Assembly (NCBI GenBank): GCA_002281775.1
Contig: NCGY01000003.1
Span: 176,696-240,695 of the forward strand
DNA: 64,000 bases
Direction: 5' to 3'
From: Hydrogenophilales bacterium 16-64-46
GTDB taxonomy: Bacteria > Pseudomonadota > Gammaproteobacteria > Burkholderiales > Thiobacillaceae
The translations under genes were made by a program, and so were the position numbers. Shown here piece by piece: positions 51,550 through 63,158 of the stretch. The notes beneath the pieces were generated by a model. The model was given only the letters and a program-made list of their open reading frames with translations. It did not search any database and was not told the DNA's origin. Within the stretch, counting starts at the first letter, position 1. Every line of letters starts with the position of its first letter.

Positions 51550-54282
51550 TCATCCGCCATGGGCGCAGGTCTGGCCGGAGGCCTTCGTCCCGACACAGGT
51601 TCGCAGGTTGTCGTGCAGCCAGGCTTCGATATCGGCCTGCGGCATCGGATGCGCATACAGATAGCCCTGCAGGCAGTGGACGCCCAGGGTTCGTAGCGTG
51701 TTGGCAACCGCAGGGGTTTCGACGCCTTCGGCGACGGTTTTCATGCCCAGCGCGTTCGCCATGCCGATAATGGCCTGGACCATGCTCAGGCCTGCCGGGT
51801 CGTCGAGACGGCGAACGAAGGAAATATCGATCTTCAGCTCGATGGCCTGCAACTCGTGAAGTTGCGAGAGAGACGAATACCCGGTGCCGAAATCGTCGAT
51901 GGCGATCAGAAACCCTGCCTGTCGCAGTTCCTGCACGCGGATGGCAGCCCGCTCGACATCATTGAGGGCGACGCTTTCGGTTACTTCCAGAACGATCTGC
52001 CCGGGGTGGAGACCGCGTTGCCTGACCTCTGCGAGCAGCCACTCCGGAAACGCGGAGACTGCCAGCTGGCGCTTGGAGATGTTCACCGCCAGCAGGATGT
52101 CCAGGCCCCGGGCCCGAAATTGCGCGAACGCATCGAGGCTGGCGGTGAGGATGTGGCTACCGAGTTCGTTGATAAGGCCCAGGTTCTCTGCCATGGGGAT
52201 GAACAGCGACGGACTGATCCAGCCCTGTTCCGCGTCGTGCCAGCGTGCCAGGGCCTCCACGGCCGTGACGCGTCCGGTGGTGGCGTTGACGATGGGCTGG
52301 AACCACGTCTCAACGGCCTGCCGATCTATGGCAGTGGCAAGGCGGTTCTGGACGTAGAGTTGCTTGCGGCTGATCTGCCTGCGCGACATGTCCTGGAAGA
52401 AGCAGGCCTGGTTGCGGCCCTGGGCCTTGGCGTGGAACATCGCCTGATCGGCATGGGAGAACAGGGTTTCCATATTGTCGCCGTCGACCGGAAACACGGC
52501 CGCGCCCATGCTGAAGGTCACGCGGATATCGGTGCCGTCGACTGCCAGCGGCAGCTGCAGTGCGCTGACAACTTTGTCGGTGACCTGGCGGATGCCGCTT
52601 TCACTGTCCATGCCGGGCAACAGCAGCACGAATTCGTCACCGCCCCAGCGGGCCAGGGTGTCGCCGCCCCTCAGCTGCTCGGCCAGCCGCCGGGCGAAGG
52701 CCACCAGCAGGCGATCACCGGCCTTGTGGCCCAGCGTGTCGTTGATGACCTTGAAGTGGTCGATGTCGATGAAACAAATGCCAACCTTGTCCTGACGCCG
52801 GGTGGCGAGCCGCAGGGCCACGCGGAAGCGGTCTTCGAGCAGGGTGCGGTTGGGCAGCTGGGTCAGCGCGTCGTGCAGCGCCATGTGGGTGATCTGCTGC
52901 TCGTGCTGGTAGGTCTGCGTGATGTCCCGCAGTACCCCGCGTATGCTGGCGTTCTGTCCGGGGGCGCAGCCAAAGGCGAGGAGGCGTGCTTCCACCCAGG
53001 TTTCCGCCGCGTCGCCGGGGACGGCGAGCCGCAGGCGCAGCGTCGCCTGTGTCTGCGTACCGTCGATCAGGCGCAAACACTGGGCCTGCAGGGTTTCCAT
53101 GTCCTGTGCATGGATGAAGTCGCCGAGGGGATGGCCGATGCTGTCGGTCTGTCCGGTCAGGATGCCCCAGCCGGGACTGGCACGCTGGATGCGGCAGTCG
53201 CCATCGAATTCGATCACCGCTTCTTCCAGAATGGCCAGGGTGTCCAGGTAGCTCTTCTGTTCCTGCTCGCGCAGCTCGAGCGTGTGCACGAGATTTTCCA
53301 GCGCACTGGCGGTGGCGCGAATTTCGTCGTCGCGGCAGAAGGCCGGCTGGAGCACCCGCGACAGCGAGTCGCGATCATGGCCTTCGGCATAATGCAGCGC
53401 GCCATAGCCGAGCGAGGCGATGCGCGTGGCCGTCAGCCTGAGCCAGCGCCCGAGCCCGAGCCAGATGAGCGTGATGAAGACCAGCACGCTCAGGGCAACG
53501 GGCAGGAGGACGAAATTGCTGAACGGCATCAGGTCGCTGATGTCGCGATGCACGATCAGCATGGGTTGTGGGCCATCGCCCAGCGCTTGTGGTGTCCAGG
53601 GCAGTGCGATGCGCAGGGTGCGGGCACCGGCGGGCGGCGCACCCGTTGCCCCGCCCGCCAGCGTACTGGCCACGTTCTGCCCGGCATAATGCAGTTCCAG
53701 CCGGGTCTGGGGGATCGCGAGCTGGCGCAGCATGGAATTGGACAGCGCCTTGAACACCACCAGTTCGCCCTGGCCGGGTTCGCCCAGCCAGAGCGGCACG
53801 CGGTATATCCGGTAAAGCTGGTGATAGCGGGGGACATACAGCCAGTCGCCGCCTGCCACCGCGTGCTCGCGCAGGGCCGCGGCTTCGGACCCATAGCTGT
53901 AGAGGGGTTGCCGGCGCTTGTCGAGTATCGCCAGATTGGTGAAGGTGCTGTACGCCCATTGCGCATTGAGATAGGACGTCAGGCGGGGCCAACGGCCGTC
54001 GCTTGAGGACTCCAGCATGCGCGAGAATTCCAGCCGCGAGCCGAGATGGATCGCGCTTTGCCGGGTCTGCTCCTCGAGCCGTTTCAGGGTGTTGGCGTAA
54101 TACACCTGCACCAGGGCCTGGCGCTGCGCCAGTTCGCGTTTGTTGAGGAAATGGTAGGCCAGGGTGGCCATCGCCAGCAGCAGGGCGCTGGCGATCACAC
54201 TCACCAGCACCAGCCGGCGATTGGCCTGGAAGCGCAGCGACAGGGGCGTCGCTGAGGCAGGGGTGGAGCCGGCGGAGGTCAT
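51550..54282 (-). CDS. Membrane GGDEF-EAL protein
   Basis: 910 aa c-di-GMP enzyme. Two membrane helices (about 24-44 and 255-275) bracket a 210-residue CHASE4-like periplasmic sensor; then a HAMP-like segment, a coiled coil, a PAS domain (350-465), GGDEF (intact RWGGDEFVLLL) and EAL (AVEALARWHD, TESVALND, DDFGTGYSS, KIDISFV, AEGVET), so both activities are possible. Start overlaps the stop of the binding-protein gene as ATGA; the two should act together, the binding protein being the likely ligand sensor. Confidence 0.93.
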   Translation of the reverse strand: MTSAGSTPASATPLSLRFQANRRLVLVSVIASALLLAMATLAYHFLNKRELAQRQALVQVYYANTLKRLEEQTRQSAIHLGSRLEFSRMLESSSDGRWPRLTSYLNAQWAYSTFTNLAILDKRRQPLYSYGSEAAALREHAVAGGDWLYVPRYHQLYRIYRVPLWLGEPGQGELVVFKALSNSMLRQLAIPQTRLELHYAGQNVASTLAGGATGAPPAGARTLRIALPWTPQALGDGPQPMLIVHRDISDLMPFSNFVLLPVALSVLVFITLIWLGLGRWLRLTATRIASLGYGALHYAEGHDRDSLSRVLQPAFCRDDEIRATASALENLVHTLELREQEQKSYLDTLAILEEAVIEFDGDCRIQRASPGWGILTGQTDSIGHPLGDFIHAQDMETLQAQCLRLIDGTQTQATLRLRLAVPGDAAETWVEARLLAFGCAPGQNASIRGVLRDITQTYQHEQQITHMALHDALTQLPNRTLLEDRFRVALRLATRRQDKVGICFIDIDHFKVINDTLGHKAGDRLLVAFARRLAEQLRGGDTLARWGGDEFVLLLPGMDSESGIRQVTDKVVSALQLPLAVDGTDIRVTFSMGAAVFPVDGDNMETLFSHADQAMFHAKAQGRNQACFFQDMSRRQISRKQLYVQNRLATAIDRQAVETWFQPIVNATTGRVTAVEALARWHDAEQGWISPSLFIPMAENLGLINELGSHILTASLDAFAQFRARGLDILLAVNISKRQLAVSAFPEWLLAEVRQRGLHPGQIVLEVTESVALNDVERAAIRVQELRQAGFLIAIDDFGTGYSSLSQLHELQAIELKIDISFVRRLDDPAGLSMVQAIIGMANALGMKTVAEGVETPAVANTLRTLGVHCLQGYLYAHPMPQADIEAWLHDNLRTCVGTKASGQTCAHGG

Positions 54283-55307
54283 CGGGACGACCGGGCCACC
54301 CAGCGGTCATCGATCAGGTGGCGTATGGAAAAACCGGCAGGCAGGCGGACACGCGAGGCGACGATGAACTCCCGGGTCGAGCGGACCTCGCTTGCCAGAA
54401 AGGCCCCGTCGGGGCTGTAGAGATCAGGTATGCGGCGGATGGCATCGACAATGCCGGCCGCCTGTTCGGGCGAGGTAATGCCGAGCCGGGCAACGATCTG
54501 GTCCGGCGACGTCCTGCGTATCCAGGCCAGGCTGCGTTGCAGCATGCGCACCATGCGTTCGGCCCGGACCGGGTCGGCGGCAACGGTTTCCGGCGTGCTG
54601 GCGATCACGGCACGCAGATGCTGTCGGCCGACGATCCGTGCGGGATTGCGCGGGTCGGCCAGGTTGGCGAGCACGGAACCGACCCGGGTTCGAACCAGCG
54701 TGCCAGACAGGGGCTCCTCGCAGAACACCGCATCGACTGAGCCGCTTGCCAGCGCGCCATGCATGCCGTCGAGATTCATGGTGGTGGGAACCCAGCGGAC
54801 CTCGTCGCTGCCAATGCCGTAGGCCTCCAGCCAGAGTTCCATCAGGGTCTGCAGATAGGTCTTGGTGGTGGCGCTGCCAAGCGGAATGCCGATGCTGCGG
54901 CCTTTGAGCGCCCTGATGCTGCGTATCGAGTGCGTCAGATCATTGCGAATCAGAACGGCGTAGGGGGGCGTGCCGCTGCTGAGCGTGGCAAGCGCCACCA
55001 CGGGCTTGCCCTGGGTGGAAAAATTGGGCAGAACCGAAAATCCGATGCCGGCAAAGGCGGCATCGCCGGCGATCACGTTTTCCAGGGCCTGGACGCCGCT
55101 GGGCATGTAGCGGATGGCGAGGTGCACGCCCAGTGCCCGGTCAAATCCCAGCAGGGGGATTAATTCGATCGGTAGGAAGGGCAAGAGGTGCGGGCCGGGA
55201 ATGTTGATGCGGATCAGCCTCGCCGATGCGTCCCCGGCTAAGGTGCGACCACCGCACAGCGCGCCTGCACAGGCCAGCAGCGTTTGTAACGCCGCGCGTC
55301 TCTCCAT
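54279..55307 (-). CDS. NMT1/THI5-like periplasmic binding protein
   Basis: 342 aa. Signal peptide (LQTLLACAGALCGGRTLAG) and a two-lobed SsuA/TauA/NMT1-type fold: VQALENVIAGDAAFAGIG, LKGRSIGIPLGSATTKTYLQ and SGSVDAVFCEEPLSGTLVRT. Relatives bind sulfonates, nitrate or thiamine precursors for ABC import, but no permease or ATPase is nearby. Coupled instead to the GGDEF-EAL gene. Ligand unknown; a sulfonate or similar sulfur compound would fit the organism but is a guess. Confidence 0.85.
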   Translation of the reverse strand: MERRAALQTLLACAGALCGGRTLAGDASARLIRINIPGPHLLPFLPIELIPLLGFDRALGVHLAIRYMPSGVQALENVIAGDAAFAGIGFSVLPNFSTQGKPVVALATLSSGTPPYAVLIRNDLTHSIRSIRALKGRSIGIPLGSATTKTYLQTLMELWLEAYGIGSDEVRWVPTTMNLDGMHGALASGSVDAVFCEEPLSGTLVRTRVGSVLANLADPRNPARIVGRQHLRAVIASTPETVAADPVRAERMVRMLQRSLAWIRRTSPDQIVARLGITSPEQAAGIVDAIRRIPDLYSPDGAFLASEVRSTREFIVASRVRLPAGFSIRHLIDDRWVARSSR

Positions 55308-55482
55308 GTCTAGCCTCCGTTGTCACAGGCGACGACCGGGCGGTGTCGCGTGTTTTTCTGGGAGCAGGCTGGCCTGCCCATTGATTGAACAACGGCAGGC
55401 GAAAAGTTTTCTTTATGTCAGGCTGTCAGGGAAATTGCCTGCGCGTCGCGGCACGGGCCGGAAAACGCGCGCTGCAGGCCGC

Positions 55483-56310
55483 TTACCAGAAGCGATACCA
55501 GGCCTTGTCCTCGGTGTTCACGCCGCGGGCGTATTGGCTCTCGGGAAAGTTGAGCGCGAGCACGCGCTGGGCGTCATCGCGCAATTCCTTCAACTGCAAC
55601 TTGTCATAGGCGATCACCATCACCGCCAGCGCCTCCTCGACAGCAGGGGCTTCGGGGTAGGTCTTCAGCACTTCCTTGGCGCGGTTGGCGGCCGCAATCC
55701 AGGCCTGCCGCTTGAGGTAGTACTTGGCCACGTGCACTTCGTTGCTGGCGAGCGCATTGACCAGGTATTTCATGCGGGCGGTGGCGTCGGTTGCATACTT
55801 GCTGTCGGGAAAGCGCGTCACCAGTTCCTTGAACGTGAGGAAGGCTTCGCGGGCGGCCTTGGGGTCACGTTCGGAGAGGTCCTGGTCGACCAGATTGCCC
55901 AGGAGGCCGAGGTCGTCGTTAAAATTCGCCAGGCCCTTCAGATAGTAGGCGTAATCGACGTTAGGGTGATTGGGGTGCAACTTGATGAAGCGGTCGCAGG
56001 CGGCGATGGCGGAAATCGGCTCGCTGTCCTTGTAATAGGCGTAGGCAACTTCGAGCTGGGCCTGCTGGGCGTAGCGCCCGAAGGGGTAGCGCGATTCCAG
56101 GGTTTCGAACAGTTTCACCGCCCGTTCGTAGTTGCCGCTGTTGAGATTGTCCTTGGCTTCGGCGTAGAGCTTCTGCGCCGACCAGCCGGCGGTTTCGTCC
56201 TTGACTTCGGGCAGCAGGCCGCAGCCCCCCAGCACCAAAACGGCGACAAGACTTGTGGAACCCAGCACCCGGCGCAGGGCGGACATACCGGAAAAACCTT
56301 GATTGAACAT
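55483..56310 (-). CDS. bamD: Outer-membrane assembly lipoprotein BamD
   Basis: 275 aa (267 if the ATG at 56286 is used, which gives a more typical signal). Lipobox VLGGC with C30; then five TPR repeats including AEAKDNLNSGNYERAVKLFE and VDYAYYLKGLANFNDDLGLL. Part of the BAM complex with BamA. Divergent from rluD, a pairing kept in E. coli. Confidence 0.95.
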   Translation of the reverse strand: MFNQGFSGMSALRRVLGSTSLVAVLVLGGCGLLPEVKDETAGWSAQKLYAEAKDNLNSGNYERAVKLFETLESRYPFGRYAQQAQLEVAYAYYKDSEPISAIAACDRFIKLHPNHPNVDYAYYLKGLANFNDDLGLLGNLVDQDLSERDPKAAREAFLTFKELVTRFPDSKYATDATARMKYLVNALASNEVHVAKYYLKRQAWIAAANRAKEVLKTYPEAPAVEEALAVMVIAYDKLQLKELRDDAQRVLALNFPESQYARGVNTEDKAWYRFW

Positions 56311-57289
56311 GACAAAAGATACCGAAAAATCGTCGGCCGATTATAAGGGAAATGCGGATGACGCCGTCCGCGAGCTCGTCATCCCCAATGACCACGGCGG
56401 CCAGCGTCTCGACCTGGCGCTGGCGGCGCTGTTGCCCGAGTACTCGCGCAACCGCATCCAGAACTGGATCCGTGCCCGCAAGATTTCGGTGGACGAGGCC
56501 TGGGGCACCACCCGGATGAAGGTGATCGGCGGCGAATCGGTGCGGGTGGAAGTGGAGCCCGATCCCGGTGCCACGCCGGATGCGCCGGAAGCGATTCCGC
56601 TCAACGTGGTGTTCGAGGATCCGATGCTGCTGGTGATCGACAAGCCGGTGGGACTGGTGGTGCATCCCGGCAGCGGCAACCCGCGCGGCACCTTGCTGAA
56701 TGCGCTGCTGCACCGCGTGCCGCAGGTGGCCGAGCTGCCGCGCGCCGGTATTGTGCATCGCCTGGACAAGGACACCTCGGGCCTGCTGGTGGTGGCAAAG
56801 ACGATCAAGGCCCACACCGATCTGGTGCGCCAGTTGCAGGCGCGCACGGTCAAGCGCGAATACCTGGCGCTGGTCTACGGCGAGGTCGACCGGGCCGGCA
56901 CCGTCGACGCGCCGCTGGCGCGCGACCCGCACAACCGCACCAAGCGCGGCGTGCATCCGCTGGGTAAGCCGGCGGTGACGCATTACGAGCCGGTCGAGCG
57001 CTTTGCCGGCGGTGTCACTCTGCTGCGTTGTAAGCTGGAAACCGGCCGCACGCACCAGATTCGTGTGCACATGCAGCACATCGGCCATCCACTGGTGGGC
57101 GAGCAGGTCTACAGCGCCAGCCGGCGCGGCTATCACAAGATTCCGTTTCCGCGTCAGGCACTGCACGCCGAGCGTCTGGGCCTGATCCACCCGCACACGC
57201 AGGATTACCGGCAATGGGAATGCCCGCTGCCGCCCGATTTCGCCTCGCTGCTGCAGGCCTTGCGCGACAACACCGACTGGATCAAATGA
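56309..57289 (+). CDS. rluD: 23S rRNA pseudouridine synthase RluD
   Basis: 326 aa. Forms pseudouridines in helix 69 of 23S rRNA. N-terminal S4 domain (GGQRLDLALAALLPEYSRNR) and RluA-type catalytic domain with the aspartate in HRLDKDTSGLLVV and VIDKPVGLVVHPG. ATG at 56309 overlaps the bamD ATG on the other strand (CATG at 56308-56311). Stop overlaps pgeF as ATGA. Confidence 0.95.
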   Translation: MTKDTEKSSADYKGNADDAVRELVIPNDHGGQRLDLALAALLPEYSRNRIQNWIRARKISVDEAWGTTRMKVIGGESVRVEVEPDPGATPDAPEAIPLNVVFEDPMLLVIDKPVGLVVHPGSGNPRGTLLNALLHRVPQVAELPRAGIVHRLDKDTSGLLVVAKTIKAHTDLVRQLQARTVKREYLALVYGEVDRAGTVDAPLARDPHNRTKRGVHPLGKPAVTHYEPVERFAGGVTLLRCKLETGRTHQIRVHMQHIGHPLVGEQVYSASRRGYHKIPFPRQALHAERLGLIHPHTQDYRQWECPLPPDFASLLQALRDNTDWIK

Positions 57290-58002
57290 TCATTCCCGAC
57301 TGGCCCGCCCCGTCCAGAGTGCGCGGCCTGATGACGGTGCGCACCGGCGGCGTCAGCCATGCACCCTGGGCCAGTCTGAATCTGGGCGACCACGTGAACG
57401 ATGACCCGGCCGACGTCGCCACCAACCGCGCCCGGTTGCGCCAGTGGCTGCCGGAGGAACCGGCCTGGCTCGATCAGGTTCACAGCGCGCGCGTGGTCGA
57501 AGCGGGCAACGCATCCCGGCCGGCAGCCGATGCCTGTTTCAGCCGCACCCCCGGGCGCGTCTGCGCCGTGCTCACCGCCGACTGCCTGCCGGTGCTGTTC
57601 TGCGACCGCGCCGGCAGCGTCGTCGCCGCCGCCCACGCCGGCTGGCGCGGACTGGCCGGTGGCGTGCTGGAAGCGACTGTGGCGGCGATGGCAGTACCAC
57701 CCGGCGACATCCTGGCGTGGATGGGCGCGGCCATCGGCCCTGCCGCATTCGAAGTGGGGGATGACGTGCGCGAGGCCTTTCTGGTGCGGCATCCGGCAAC
57801 GGCCGCCGCCTTCGTGCCGCAGGGCGCACCGGGCAAGTGGCTGGCCGACATCTACACGCTGGCGCGCATCCGGCTGGCGCATGTCGGCGTGACTGCCGTG
57901 CACGGCGGTGGACGCTGCACCTTCAGCGAATCCGACACCTTCTTTTCCTATCGCCGCGACGGGGTGACCGGGCGCATGGCGTCGGCCGTCTGGCTGACCT
58001 GA
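57286..58002 (+). CDS. pgeF: Peptidoglycan editing factor PgeF (laccase domain, YfiH)
   Basis: 238 aa. Copper/zinc site residues in LTADCLPVLFCD, AAAHAGWRGLAGG and HGGGRCTFSESDTFFSYRR. Family members remove L-Ser misplaced in muropeptides, and also act as purine nucleoside hydrolases. Overlaps rluD, the same order as in enterobacteria (bamD-rluD-yfiH-clpB). Confidence 0.93.
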   Translation: MIIPDWPAPSRVRGLMTVRTGGVSHAPWASLNLGDHVNDDPADVATNRARLRQWLPEEPAWLDQVHSARVVEAGNASRPAADACFSRTPGRVCAVLTADCLPVLFCDRAGSVVAAAHAGWRGLAGGVLEATVAAMAVPPGDILAWMGAAIGPAAFEVGDDVREAFLVRHPATAAAFVPQGAPGKWLADIYTLARIRLAHVGVTAVHGGGRCTFSESDTFFSYRRDGVTGRMASAVWLT

Positions 58003-58011
58003 ACCCGGATC

Positions 58012-58851
58012 CTAGAAATCTTCGCGTACCCGCAGATAGCGCGGGTGGCGCGGCACGCCGTTCTTGGTCAGGTTCAGATAGCGGTACGTGACGCGCGTAC
58101 CGACCGGCGGCGGCGCGCGACGCAGCGCATCGGTGAGCCCGCTGCCCAGCCGGAAGCGTTTGCCGTCGGGCATGGCCATTTGCAGCGCGCCGGTCATGCC
58201 GGCGTATTTACCCTGACCCGGCACATGGCCGACCACCACCGCCTCGGCGTCCAGCCAGGGTTTCAGCTTCAGCAGCGCGTCGCTGCGACCGGTAACGTAA
58301 GGCGCGTCGGCACGGTGCAACATCAGACCCTCGCCGCCGGTGCGCACCACGGCGTCGAGGCGGCGCATCAGTTCCGCGTGGCTGGCCACGGTCGTCTGTT
58401 CGACTGGCACCAGCCAGGGCACACCCGCAGCACCGATCAGGGCGCGCAGCTGGGCGTGGCGAGCCGCGAAGTTACCGGGCGCATCCGGCAGCTCGAACAC
58501 CAGATAGCGCACCGCACGCCACTCGGCGTCCACGGCGACCTGTTTGCGCACGATGCCCGACAGCGCATCGAACTGCCCGTGTCCCAGCCACAGTTCGCCA
58601 TCGAGCGGCACGGCGGGAAAATGCGCGGTGAACCACGCGGGCGCGGGCACGGTGCTGCCGCCCCGGAAGCGCAGCGCGGTGCCGTCCCACTGCGCACGCA
58701 CGCCGTCGTATTTTTCGCTGACGAGATACCGGCTCACGTCGATGCCGGCCACGTAGGTTTCGGCCAGCAGCATGGCGGGGGCGGGCGGGGTGTCGGCCCG
58801 CACGGGTGCGCAGCACGCAAGCGCGGCCAGACACAGCAGCCAGACGCGCAT
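58012..58851 (-). CDS. ligE: Exported ATP-dependent DNA ligase (LigE type)
   Basis: 279 aa. Signal peptide (VWLLCLAALACCAPVRA) followed by a minimal ligase: nucleotidyltransferase with active lysine K47 in SEKYDGVRAQW, motif III LDGELW, motif IV GGEGLMLH and V LLKLKPW, and a C-terminal OB domain ending GVPRHPRYLRVRED. Matches Lig E enzymes of Neisseria and Haemophilus, implicated in handling extracellular or incoming DNA. Start overlaps the GNAT stop. Confidence 0.88.
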   Translation of the reverse strand: MRVWLLCLAALACCAPVRADTPPAPAMLLAETYVAGIDVSRYLVSEKYDGVRAQWDGTALRFRGGSTVPAPAWFTAHFPAVPLDGELWLGHGQFDALSGIVRKQVAVDAEWRAVRYLVFELPDAPGNFAARHAQLRALIGAAGVPWLVPVEQTTVASHAELMRRLDAVVRTGGEGLMLHRADAPYVTGRSDALLKLKPWLDAEAVVVGHVPGQGKYAGMTGALQMAMPDGKRFRLGSGLTDALRRAPPPVGTRVTYRYLNLTKNGVPRHPRYLRVREDF

Positions 58852-59342
58852 CAGCCCAGCCATTTCTGCATGAAACGCGCCTCGCCCATCGCCGGGTCGA
58901 GGCGGTAGTCGTCGAAACCGAGCTTGAGATAAAGCCCGCGTGCGGCACGATTTTCCGACAGCACTTCGAGCGTGAGCTTGCACGCGCCGCGCTCGATGGC
59001 AATCGTTTCCACCTCGGCGAACAGCCGCGCTGCGATGCCGCGCCCGCGATGCGACTGGCGCACCACCACGTCGTGAATGTTCACCAGCGGCCGGCAGGCA
59101 AAGGTGGAAAACCCCTCGATGGCATTGACGAGGCCGACTGCTGCATCGCCTTCGAAGGCCAGCACGCTGAAGATGAAGGGCCGGGCGGCGAGCGATTCGA
59201 CCAGGTGGGCGCGGGCAAAATCCGACAGCGGCGCACCGCCGCCCGCCGCGTCCTGCGCGTAGTGATCGAGCAGATCGATCAGCGCGGCAGCATGCGCCGG
59301 GTTGGCGTAGTCGGCGCGGACGAGGGTGAGCGGCTCAGGCAT
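58851..59342 (-). CDS. GNAT family N-acetyltransferase
   Basis: 163 aa. Acetyl-CoA motif A as VVRQSHRGRGIAARLFAEVE and motif B in LEVLSENRAARGLYLKLGF. Substrate unknown; family includes amine and protein acetylases. Sits between nadC (8-base overlap) and ligE (one-codon overlap), forming one minus-strand unit. Confidence 0.88.
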   Translation of the reverse strand: MPEPLTLVRADYANPAHAAALIDLLDHYAQDAAGGGAPLSDFARAHLVESLAARPFIFSVLAFEGDAAVGLVNAIEGFSTFACRPLVNIHDVVVRQSHRGRGIAARLFAEVETIAIERGACKLTLEVLSENRAARGLYLKLGFDDYRLDPAMGEARFMQKWLG

Positions 59343-60180
59343 CGGCCACGAAGCGCATCGACAGGTCTACCGCGCGGATGTGCTTGGTGAGCCCGCCGAT
59401 GGAAATGCGGTCCACGCCAGTCTCGGCGATCGCGCGTACGGTGTCGAATGTGACGTTACCGGAAGCTTCGAGCAGGGCGCGTCCAGCCGTGAGCTGCACT
59501 GCACGCCGCATCGTGTCCAGGTCGAAATTGTCGAGCAGGATCAGCTTTGCGCCGGCGGCAAGGGCAGCGTCGAGCTGGTCCAGGGTTTCCACCTCGATCT
59601 GCACGCTCACCCGGTCGCCCGCCAGTTGGAACGCCGCGTCCAGCACCGGCGCGATGCCTCCAGCCGCAGCAATGTGGTTTTCCTTGATGAGGATGCCGTC
59701 GTAGAGCCCGATGCGCTGGTTCTCCCCGCCACCCACGCGCACCGCGTATTTCTCCGCCAGGCGCAGGCCGGGCAGCGTCTTGCGCGTGTCGAGTATCACG
59801 GCGCGCGTGCCGGCGACGGCGTGTACATAGGGCTGCGTGGCGCTCGCTACCGCCGACAGGGTTTGCAGGAAATTCAGCGCGCACCGTTCGGCGGTGAGCA
59901 GCGCGCGGGCCGGGCCGTGGATGTCGACCAGCAGGGTGTTCGGCTCGACCGCATCGCCCTCGTTCACCCGCCAGTCCAGGCGGCAGGCCGGGTCCAGCGC
60001 GCGAAAACAGGCGTCGAACCAGGGCCGGCCGGCGATCACCGCCGCTTCTCGGGTGAGGATGCGGGCGTGGGCGATCTGGTCTGCGGGCACAAGCCGGGCG
60101 GTCAGGTCGCCGCTGCCGATATCCTCCGCCAGCGCACGCGCCACATCGGTTTCCACGGAAGACAGCAGCAAATCAGACAT
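59335..60180 (-). CDS. nadC: Quinolinate phosphoribosyltransferase (NadC)
   Basis: 281 aa. Converts quinolinate and PRPP to nicotinate mononucleotide in NAD synthesis. Active-site regions: RCALNFLQTLSAVAS, ILDTRKTLPGLRLAEKYAVR, GGGENQRIGLYDGILIKENH split at 170-190, and the C-terminal SIGGLTKHIRAVDLSMRF. Complete; first gene of its minus-strand run and divergent from clpB across 90 bp. Confidence 0.96.
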   Translation of the reverse strand: MSDLLLSSVETDVARALAEDIGSGDLTARLVPADQIAHARILTREAAVIAGRPWFDACFRALDPACRLDWRVNEGDAVEPNTLLVDIHGPARALLTAERCALNFLQTLSAVASATQPYVHAVAGTRAVILDTRKTLPGLRLAEKYAVRVGGGENQRIGLYDGILIKENHIAAAGGIAPVLDAAFQLAGDRVSVQIEVETLDQLDAALAAGAKLILLDNFDLDTMRRAVQLTAGRALLEASGNVTFDTVRAIAETGVDRISIGGLTKHIRAVDLSMRFVADA

Positions 60181-60206
60181 GGCGGGTTTATTTCGGACAA
60201 GACGGG

Positions 60207-60233
60207 TTGAAATCGGCTAAAACGCCTTTATTT
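60207..60233 (+). promoter_or_regulatory. Putative heat-shock (sigma-32) promoter of clpB
   Basis: TTGAAAT at 60207 and CCTTTATTT at 60225, spaced 12 bases, loosely match the sigma-32 consensus (CTTGAA and CCCCATtT). Placed 38 bases before the clpB ATG. Confidence 0.35.
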
Positions 60234-60270
60234 GGGTGGCATTGAATATAACCCATGCAAGAGGGCTCCC

Positions 60271-62847
<2,577 letters not shown>

Positions 62848-62871
62848 ACCGGGGCAGCAGGTGGATCAAGA

Positions 62872-62897
62872 GGGCGGGGGCGTTCCCCGCCCTTTTT
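62872..62897 (+). terminator. Rho-independent terminator of clpB
   Basis: Eight-bp perfect stem GGGCGGGG/CCCCGCCC with a 5-base loop and T5 tail, 24 bases after the stop. Confidence 0.9.
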
Positions 62898-63158
62898 GTT
62901 TTTTGTTGGTGCGGGTTATCGGCCTACAACCCCTCCACCAGCGTCTGATGAACGCGGCATGGCGCGCTTCAGCTTGCTGGTAGCGGGCGATGAACTGTTC
63001 GGCGTCGGAGGTGAGCCGGCTGCCGGCGGGCCTGCTTTCGACCAGCGGCGATTGCCAGACTGGGTTCAAGGCACACATCGCCACAACATGATTTGATCGC
63101 GGCTCAGGCAACCACCTTGGCGGTTATCCGGGAAGCGTTCCCTGGCCTCGCGCGGCTT
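62898..63158. other. 261-bp region with one doubtful minus-strand frame
   Basis: A minus-strand frame to 62866 encodes SDAEQFIARYQQAEARHAAF followed by IRRWWRGC, which has a protein-like amphipathic helix, but its stop lies inside the clpB terminator and it has no ribosome site. It might be the remnant of a small gene. Nothing else is seen. Confidence 0.4.

Noticed and set aside
51340..51770. Plus-strand frame with a GGGGTG ribosome-like site after the truncated tRNA
   Set aside because: Most of it is antisense to the EAL domain and becomes basic low complexity; no family match.
58008..58025. CCTAGAAA similar to the end of the MITE-like element
   Set aside because: Only eight bases, at the ligE stop codon; no matching partner repeat nearby.
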